10,967 bases of DNA. Origin: Ilumatobacteraceae bacterium. Lineage in GTDB: Bacteria > Actinomycetota > Acidimicrobiia > Acidimicrobiales > Ilumatobacteraceae. The stretch is taken from assembly GCA_023263465.1 (NCBI GenBank), contig JALQWV010000181.1:1-10967 (forward strand), in the 5' to 3' direction. A program made the position numbers and the translations under genes. Positions 7,054 through 10,967 of this stretch are shown one piece after another. The notes below the pieces were generated by a model. It ran no database searches. It was not told the DNA's origin and worked only from the letters and a program-made list of their open reading frames with translations. The stretch's first letter is position 1. Every line of letters begins with the position of its first letter.

Positions 7054-8174
7054 TATGTGTTTCCCCCAACCGTTACCGAAACTTTACGTGAATGGTCCAT
7101 GCTGGGTTTTGGAATGAGGGTCACGATGGTGCTCTTGCGAAGCGATTCGCCTGCGCCTATTACACATTCTGGGTCTGGACCATCGAGAGGCAAACCAGTA
7201 AAGAACTTTGCTGCCATGCAGCCGCCCTGGCATGAGTCGTAGTTGCCGCACGATGTGCACGCGCCTTCAGACTCTGGTTCGCGCAGCGAGAGAAAGAGAT
7301 CGCTCTTGCGCCATACATAAGCGAAGCCCCCTTCGTCATGGACTGACCCCGCTTTGAATTGATCGTGAATCACAAACGGGCAGGCGTACACATCGCCGAT
7401 TGGGTCAATGAGGCACACCACACGGCCAGCGCCGCACAAGTTCAATCCAGGCAGTGATTCACCAAAGGCATTGAGATGGAAGAACGAGTCTCCGGTGAGC
7501 ACGTTGTCGCCGTGCGCGATGAGCCAGTCATAGATCTTCCGTTGTTGCGCTTGGGTTGGATGCAGGTCATTCCATGTGTCTGCACCGCGACCCGCAGGAC
7601 GCAAGCGAGTGATACGAAGTTGGGCACCGTAACTGTCTGCAAGTTGCTTGAAGGCATCAAGTTGGTCAACGTTATGTCGAGTCATAACAACTGAAATTTT
7701 GAACGGTCCAAAGTTTGCGTCGCGCAGGTAGTTCATCGCAGAGATTGATGTATCAAATGATCCCTCACCGCGAACATCGTCATTGGTCGCACGATCAACA
7801 CCATCCATGCTTATTTGGATATCGAGATAGTTCATTGAAGCAAGACGCCGAGCATTTTCGGCGGTGATGTATGTGCCGTTTGTTGAAAACTTCACGCCAA
7901 TGTTGTTGCGTTCGGCATGTTCAAGAATCTCAAAGAAGTCTTTGCGAATCATCGGCTCGCCACCACCAATGTTGATGTAGAACACCTGTAAATCTCGCAG
8001 CTGATCAAGCACTGATTTAACTTGATCGGTGTCTAGTTCGCGCGGGTCGCGTCGACCGCTGCTGGACAAACAATGGATGCATTGAAGGTTGCATGCGTAG
8101 GTAAGTTCCCAGGTCAAACAAATTGGTGCGTCAAGTCCACCTTTAAGTTGCGTGGATAAGTTACTGACGGACAC
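7053..8174 (-). CDS. mftC: Mycofactocin radical SAM maturase MftC
   Basis: A 373-residue radical SAM/SPASM enzyme closely resembling actinobacterial MftC. It oxidatively decarboxylates the C-terminal tyrosine of MftA and then joins it to the preceding valine to form the lactam core. The SAM cluster motif CNLQCIHC (CxxxCxxC) lies at residues 28-35, followed by GGGEP for SAM binding. The C-terminal auxiliary iron-sulfur cysteines lie in NLCGAGRVVC, YACPF, CTSCGNYDSCQGGC and the PDPEC segment. The GTG at 8174 is preferred because GGAG lies seven bases upstream and the N-terminus then matches the family; an upstream in-frame TTG at 8195 lacks a good ribosome binding site. It overlaps the mftB end by 14 bases. 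Confidence 0.96.
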   Translation of the reverse strand: MSVSNLSTQLKGGLDAPICLTWELTYACNLQCIHCLSSSGRRDPRELDTDQVKSVLDQLRDLQVFYINIGGGEPMIRKDFFEILEHAERNNIGVKFSTNGTYITAENARRLASMNYLDIQISMDGVDRATNDDVRGEGSFDTSISAMNYLRDANFGPFKISVVMTRHNVDQLDAFKQLADSYGAQLRITRLRPAGRGADTWNDLHPTQAQQRKIYDWLIAHGDNVLTGDSFFHLNAFGESLPGLNLCGAGRVVCLIDPIGDVYACPFVIHDQFKAGSVHDEGGFAYVWRKSDLFLSLREPESEGACTSCGNYDSCQGGCMAAKFFTGLPLDGPDPECVIGAGESLRKSTIVTLIPKPSMDHSRKVSVTVGGNT

Positions 8175-8430
8175 GAATGATCTCCGATGTTTCAAGCGAG
8201 CTCAGTGCACGAACAAATGAATTCCAACGTTCGGGTGCAACCTTGTGTGCAATCAAGGTGTCTTCAAGAGTGTCATGTTCAGAAACATCGCGAAGCACAG
8301 CCACCACATCTGGGTGCTTTAAGAAAACAAGTTTGCGATTGCCGTAGTGGTACGCAAGTGCACCAAATGGTTCGGGGCGAAGTGCAACTTGGGGGTGTAA
8401 CTCACACGCTGAATCCAGGGTGACAGTCAT
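8161..8430 (-). CDS. mftB: Mycofactocin RiPP chaperone MftB
   Basis: An 89-residue protein with the MftB signature LHPQVALRPEPFGALAYHY at residues 11-29 followed by RKLVFLKHPDVV. MftB is a PqqD-like RiPP recognition element: it binds the MftA leader and delivers the peptide to MftC. The ATG at 8430 gives the family's usual N-terminus and leaves 17 bases after the mftA stop. An in-frame GTG at 8463 lies inside the Met-Cys codons of mftA and would add 11 residues (100 total). Neither start has a strong Shine-Dalgarno sequence, so translation is probably coupled to mftA, and the longer form cannot be excluded. Confidence 0.93.
   Translation of the reverse strand: MTVTLDSACELHPQVALRPEPFGALAYHYGNRKLVFLKHPDVVAVLRDVSEHDTLEDTLIAHKVAPERWNSFVRALSSLETSEIIRVRQ
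8182..8185 (-). promoter_or_regulatory. Shine-Dalgarno that decides the mftC start
   Basis: Minus-strand GGAG lies seven bases before GTG 8174, within the mftB coding region. It favours this start over the TTG at 8195. Confidence 0.6.
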
Positions 8431-8447
8431 CGTGAATGGACTGTCAG

Positions 8448-8597
8448 TTAGTACACGCCACACATGCCGTCGATAGAAATTTCCTCAACGAGGAGCTCTT
8501 CAACGATGTGCGGTGTGGTGATTGCCGAGGAATCGCTGTCGTGGCTTGTTGTTTGGGCCTGGGCGGTATCTACGGCTAAAGGTGCTGTGGTGTCCAT
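8448..8597 (-). CDS. mftA: Mycofactocin precursor peptide MftA
   Basis: A 49-residue precursor peptide. The C-terminus ISIDGMCGVY is the diagnostic MftA core, with the terminal Val-Tyr being the residues that become the cofactor. Upstream of it, IVEELLVEE is the acidic amphipathic part of the leader that MftB is known to recognise. The first 30 residues (MDTTAPLAVDTAQA and a Thr/Ser/Asp-rich stretch) are low in complexity and longer than the leader in, for example, Mycobacterium tuberculosis. ATG 8597 is the only usable start codon in this frame after an in-frame TGA at 8613-8615. No Shine-Dalgarno sequence is seen; a TAnnnT element eight bases upstream suggests a leaderless or nearly leaderless message. 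It is the first gene of the operon. Confidence 0.96.
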   Translation of the reverse strand: MDTTAPLAVDTAQAQTTSHDSDSSAITTPHIVEELLVEEISIDGMCGVY

Positions 8598-8611
8598 TAC
8601 TGACCACAGTA
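8598..8611. repeat. Inverted repeat abutting the mftA start codon
   Basis: TACTG-ACCA-CAGTA is a perfect 5-base inverted repeat with a 4-base centre that ends exactly at the mftA ATG. Its distal arm overlaps the candidate -10. If bound by a repressor it would block mftA transcription. Arms this short can occur by chance. Confidence 0.35.
8606..8611 (-). promoter_or_regulatory. Possible -10 element of the mft operon
   Basis: Minus-strand TACTGT fits the actinobacterial TAnnnT -10 pattern and ends eight bases before the mftA ATG, so the transcript would start at or one base before the start codon. No good -35 element is visible at 16-18 bases spacing, which is compatible with a regulated promoter but lowers confidence. 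Confidence 0.35.
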
Positions 8612-8646
8612 CTCAGGCGGCGGGCTCGGGGTAGCGTCAGCGCTAA

Positions 8647-8668
8647 TGGCTCGGCAACAATAGAGCCA
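8647..8668. repeat. Inverted repeat in the middle of the mftA/adh intergenic region
   Basis: TGGCTC (8647-8652) and GAGCCA (8663-8668) form perfect 6-base arms around a 10-base A-rich centre, a span of 22 bases close to the middle of the divergent region. The geometry would suit a dimeric regulator such as a TetR-type MftR, which controls mft loci elsewhere; no such gene is in the window. Confidence 0.35.
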
Positions 8669-8678
8669 GTAACTCGCT

Positions 8679-8693
8679 GGCGCACCCTGCGCC
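8679..8693. repeat. GC-rich perfect palindrome upstream of the alcohol dehydrogenase
   Basis: GGCGCA-CCC-TGCGCC has 6-base perfect arms and a 3-base centre, and ends 13 bases before the dehydrogenase Shine-Dalgarno. It can be a DNA operator or, in the plus-strand transcript, a short stable 5'-UTR hairpin close to the ribosome binding site. Confidence 0.45.
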
Positions 8694-8706
8694 TGCCGAC
8701 AGTGAC

Positions 8707-8713
8707 GAGGGGG
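8707..8713 (+). promoter_or_regulatory. Strong Shine-Dalgarno deciding the GTG start of the dehydrogenase
   Basis: GAGGGGG lies five bases before the GTG at 8719. It is one of the few strong ribosome binding sites in the window and implies a leadered mRNA, in contrast to the divergent mftA. Confidence 0.7.
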
Positions 8714-8718
8714 TCAGT

Positions 8719-9831
8719 GTGAAGACGAAGGCAGCTGTGTTGTGGGAGTTGAATGCTCCTTGGGCAATTGAAGAAATTGAACTTGATGCGCCAGGTCCAA
8801 ACGAAGTGTTGGTGAAGTTGGCTGCCTCGGGCATGTGTCATAGCGATGAGCACTTGGTTACAGGAGACCTGCCATTTGAATTGCCAATCATTGGCGGCCA
8901 TGAAGGCGCTGGTGTCGTGCAACAAGTTGGATCAAATGTCAGCTGGTTAGCACCAGGCGATCACGTGGTATTCGGATTCATTCCGTCATGTGGACGTTGC
9001 GTTAGTTGCAGCACCGGTCACCAAAACTTGTGCGACCTTGGTGCCTACATGGCAACGGGAAAGCAAATCAGTGACCAAACAGCACGTCACCATGCGGGTG
9101 GAAAAGACGTTGGCATCATGTGCTTGCTTGGAACATTTGCCGAGCACACTGTGGTGCACGAAGCAAGTTGTATCAAGATTGAAAAAGATGTTCCTCTAGA
9201 CCGCGCATGCCTGCTTGGTTGCGGTGTAGTTACCGGTTGGGGATCAAGCGTGTATGCAGCAGAAGTTTCACCTGGCGATACCGTAGTAGTAGTTGGTGTG
9301 GGCGGAATTGGCGCAAATGCGATTCAAGGTGCTCGCATTGCTGGTGCAAAGCGCATCGTTGCAATTGACCCAGTGGAGTTCAAGCGTGAGAAGGCAATGG
9401 AGTTTGGTGCAACACACACTGCAAACTCGATGGCCGAAGCGTTGCCTCTGCTGCAGGAACTCACATGGGGAACCATGGCCAACAAAGTGATCATGACCAT
9501 GGGCGTTGGTAACGGCGCTGTTATTCATGAAGCAATGGCACTTACTGCAAAGCGCGGTCGTGTTGTCGTGACCAACATTCACCCAGCAACAGAGTTTGGT
9601 GCAGGCATGAGCTTGCTTGATCTCACGTTGATGGAAAAGCAGCTAGTTGGTTCATTGTTTGGTTCGGGTAACCCGCGCTCGGACATTCCAAAGTTGATGG
9701 GCCTGTACCGCGAGGGTCAGCTTGACCTCGATGGCCTCGTCACGAAGGAATACCAATTGAGTGACATCAATGAGGGTTACCGAGCAATGCGCGACGGAGA
9801 AAACATCCGTGGCGTCATTAAGTTCGACTAG
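8719..9831 (+). CDS. NDMA-dependent (mycofactocin-type) zinc alcohol dehydrogenase
   Basis: A 370-residue medium-chain zinc alcohol dehydrogenase of the group named NDMA-dependent (Rxyl_3153-like), nicotinoproteins that hold NAD(H) tightly and pass electrons to mycofactocin instead of exchanging NADH. Catalytic zinc ligands are visible: Cys40 in SGMCHSDEH and His61/Glu62 in GGHEGAG, with a later LLGCGVVTGWG cysteine. The structural zinc site is Cys91, Cys94, Cys97 and Cys105. The Rossmann motif GVGGIGANAIQGA follows. The DQTARHHAGGKDVG insertion after the structural zinc is typical of this subgroup. It is divergent from mftA and starts with GTG behind a strong ribosome binding site. The alcohol substrate cannot be read from sequence. 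Confidence 0.92.
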   Translation: MKTKAAVLWELNAPWAIEEIELDAPGPNEVLVKLAASGMCHSDEHLVTGDLPFELPIIGGHEGAGVVQQVGSNVSWLAPGDHVVFGFIPSCGRCVSCSTGHQNLCDLGAYMATGKQISDQTARHHAGGKDVGIMCLLGTFAEHTVVHEASCIKIEKDVPLDRACLLGCGVVTGWGSSVYAAEVSPGDTVVVVGVGGIGANAIQGARIAGAKRIVAIDPVEFKREKAMEFGATHTANSMAEALPLLQELTWGTMANKVIMTMGVGNGAVIHEAMALTAKRGRVVVTNIHPATEFGAGMSLLDLTLMEKQLVGSLFGSGNPRSDIPKLMGLYREGQLDLDGLVTKEYQLSDINEGYRAMRDGENIRGVIKFD

Positions 9832-9843
9832 TAAGTCACATCT

Positions 9844-10791
9844 ATGACAGCAGCGTCGGCAGGCGATGTTCTTCGCGCTTCGGCAACTTCGGTTGTTGGT
9901 CGCACGCGCGAACTAGAACTTGTCGTCGCAGCGCTACATGGTGGCCGCCACATTTTGCTGGAAGGCCCTCCAGGCACGGGAAAATCAACGCTTTTGCGGT
10001 CTGTTGCTGAGGCTCTCGGCGTTTGGTTTGCATTCGTTGAAGGCAACGCCGAACTCACTCCGGCACGTTTGGTCGGACATTTTGACCCGGCACGAGTACT
10101 GACCGACGGATATAGCGCAGATGTATTTGTTGATGGACCTCTCGTATCTGCACTGCGCGAAGGTTCGTTGCTGTACGTAGAGGAGATCAATCGCATTCCC
10201 GAAGAAACGCTGAACGTACTGATAACGGTGATGAGTGAAGGTGAAATTACTGTTCCGCGACTTGGCACTGTAAAAGGTGCTGCTGGTTTCCGGCTTGTGG
10301 CAGCAATGAACCCATTTGATGCAGTTGGTACGGCACGGATTTCTAGTGCGGTGTACGACCGCGTGTGTCGTGTTGCTATGACCTACCAAAGCGCATCAGA
10401 TGAAGTGGAAATCGTGTTGCGTGAGATTGCCAAACAGGACAGCACATCTCACGTATCACGCGACTGGGTGAGCAAGGTTGTTGAAATGGTCCGTCGCACG
10501 CGTAATCACTCCGACTTGCGTTTCGGTTCTTCGGTTCGTGGGGCAATTGATACTGCAGTAGTTGCTGCACGTCTGTCGGTGATGCGCAAGGCTTCTATAG
10601 AGACAATTGCGATTGGTTTAGACAGTGCGCTCGTTGCATTGACGGGTCGCGTGCGGTTGCGCGAAGGAAGTGTGCGCACGGCAGAAGAAGTGATTACTGA
10701 AATTTTCGCAGATGTGTTTGACGTAAAACCGGAAGACGGCGACGCGGGAAAAGCTGGCGCCCCGACTGGGGCAACGAACTCCCGTTTGTGA
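9844..10791 (+). CDS. MoxR-family AAA+ ATPase
   Basis: A 315-residue MoxR-type AAA+ ATPase. Walker A GPPGTGKST is at residues 41-49, Walker B LLYVEEINR at 109-117, and the sensor 1 region FRLVAAMNPFD and an arginine-rich DRVCRVAM segment follow. The C-terminal lid lies after about residue 200. MoxR ATPases work with VWA-domain proteins as chaperones that insert metals or cofactors, or mature enzyme complexes; MoxR itself was named from methanol dehydrogenase maturation. It lies 12 bases downstream of the dehydrogenase gene and overlaps the next gene by GTGA, which implies one transcript and coupled translation. A role in maturing the neighbouring dehydrogenase is inference. Confidence 0.9.
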   Translation: MTAASAGDVLRASATSVVGRTRELELVVAALHGGRHILLEGPPGTGKSTLLRSVAEALGVWFAFVEGNAELTPARLVGHFDPARVLTDGYSADVFVDGPLVSALREGSLLYVEEINRIPEETLNVLITVMSEGEITVPRLGTVKGAAGFRLVAAMNPFDAVGTARISSAVYDRVCRVAMTYQSASDEVEIVLREIAKQDSTSHVSRDWVSKVVEMVRRTRNHSDLRFGSSVRGAIDTAVVAARLSVMRKASIETIAIGLDSALVALTGRVRLREGSVRTAEEVITEIFADVFDVKPEDGDAGKAGAPTGATNSRL

Positions 10792-10967
10792 AAGAAGGCG
10801 CGCAGGCCGAACAGGCAGCGCAACAGGCGAGCAAGCGCACCACGTCGCGCAAAGAATTGTCGAAGCACTCAGGGTTCGAAGAGATCTCTCCTGAAGTAGG
10901 CGAACTTGACGAAGTTGCATTTGATGAAGCGATGCAGAACTCTCCAGACCAAACGTTGTCGATGCTT
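10788..10967 (+). CDS. Probable VWA-domain protein, N-terminal fragment (cut by window end)
   Basis: An open frame of 60 codons from GTG 10788 to the window end without a stop. The GTG shares bases with the MoxR TGA (GTGA), and no other ATG, GTG or TTG exists between the upstream in-frame TGA at 10719 and this GTG. The visible part is charged and without membrane segments: a Gln/Ala-rich start, then a segment reading FEEISPEVGELDEVAFDEAM. That segment recalls the N-terminal region ahead of VWA domains in actinobacterial MoxR partners (recalled pattern, not checked by search). The MoxR-then-VWA gene order is very common, which is the main reason for the call. The VWA MIDAS motif would lie beyond the window. 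Confidence 0.55.
   Translation, partial: MKEGAQAEQAAQQASKRTTSRKELSKHSGFEEISPEVGELDEVAFDEAMQNSPDQTLSML

Noticed and set aside
8175..8195. TTG start at 8195 for mftC, extending it by seven residues
   Set aside because: No good ribosome binding site, whereas GTG 8174 has GGAG at seven bases and gives an N-terminus that matches known MftC proteins.
8500..8925. A 141-codon minus-strand open frame across mftA, the intergenic region and the start of the dehydrogenase
   Set aside because: It lies antisense to the dehydrogenase and in another frame over mftA, has no recognisable domain, and contradicts two well-supported genes.
9828..10268. A 146-codon minus-strand open frame opposite the MoxR gene
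   Set aside because: Ser/Thr/Arg/Pro-rich composition typical of an antisense shadow; the plus strand encodes a clear AAA+ ATPase.
1..10967. CRISPR arrays, tRNA or rRNA genes, insertion sequences
   Set aside because: No direct-repeat arrays, no cloverleaf-like tRNA sequence, no rRNA-like segment and no transposase frame were seen; nearly all bases are covered by recognisable genes.

Overview
The window carries a mycofactocin (MFT) biosynthesis locus. MFT is a ribosomally made, peptide-derived redox cofactor found mainly in Actinobacteria. Balanced-to-moderate GC, the MFT genes, a nicotinoprotein alcohol dehydrogenase, leaderless-looking promoters (TAnnnT just upstream of ATG) and dense gene overlaps point to an actinobacterium. 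An Acidimicrobiia-type freshwater or marine lineage is a reasonable guess, but the lineage is inference.

Layout. (1) Positions 2-3183, minus strand: a housekeeping-type block transcribed from the right. It runs alanine-racemase-like protein, DUF418-type membrane protein, uracil-DNA glycosylase (ung), small SRPBCC protein; the first three genes overlap by a few bases. (2) Positions 3244-3741, plus strand: a DUF4395 membrane protein with two CxxC motifs, whose 3' end runs 35 bases into the 3' end of mftF. (3) Positions 3707-8597, minus strand: one tightly packed operon in the order mftA, mftB, mftC, plsY, dedA, mftE, mftF. The precursor gene mftA (49 codons, 8448-8597) is short and easy to miss; it ends in the diagnostic IDGMCGVY. 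(4) Positions 8719-10967, plus strand, divergent from mftA: an NDMA-dependent (MFT-type) zinc alcohol dehydrogenase, a MoxR AAA+ ATPase, and the start of a probable VWA-domain partner cut by the window end.

How the genes work together. MftB presents the MftA peptide to the radical SAM enzyme MftC, which decarboxylates and crosslinks the C-terminal Val-Tyr. MftE cuts the modified dipeptide free, and MftF adds sugars. The cofactor re-oxidises the tightly bound NADH of dehydrogenases such as the one encoded divergently here. The MoxR/VWA pair may act as a maturation chaperone for that enzyme or a neighbour (inference).

The main oddity is the place where mftD (the FMN-dependent pre-mycofactocin synthase) normally lies between mftC and mftE. 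It holds plsY and a dedA-family gene instead, and no mftD or mftR is present in the window. A second oddity is the alanine-racemase-like protein, which keeps the PLP lysine but seems to lack the catalytic tyrosine motif. The 121-base mftA/adh intergenic region contains three short perfect inverted repeats that are candidate operators.
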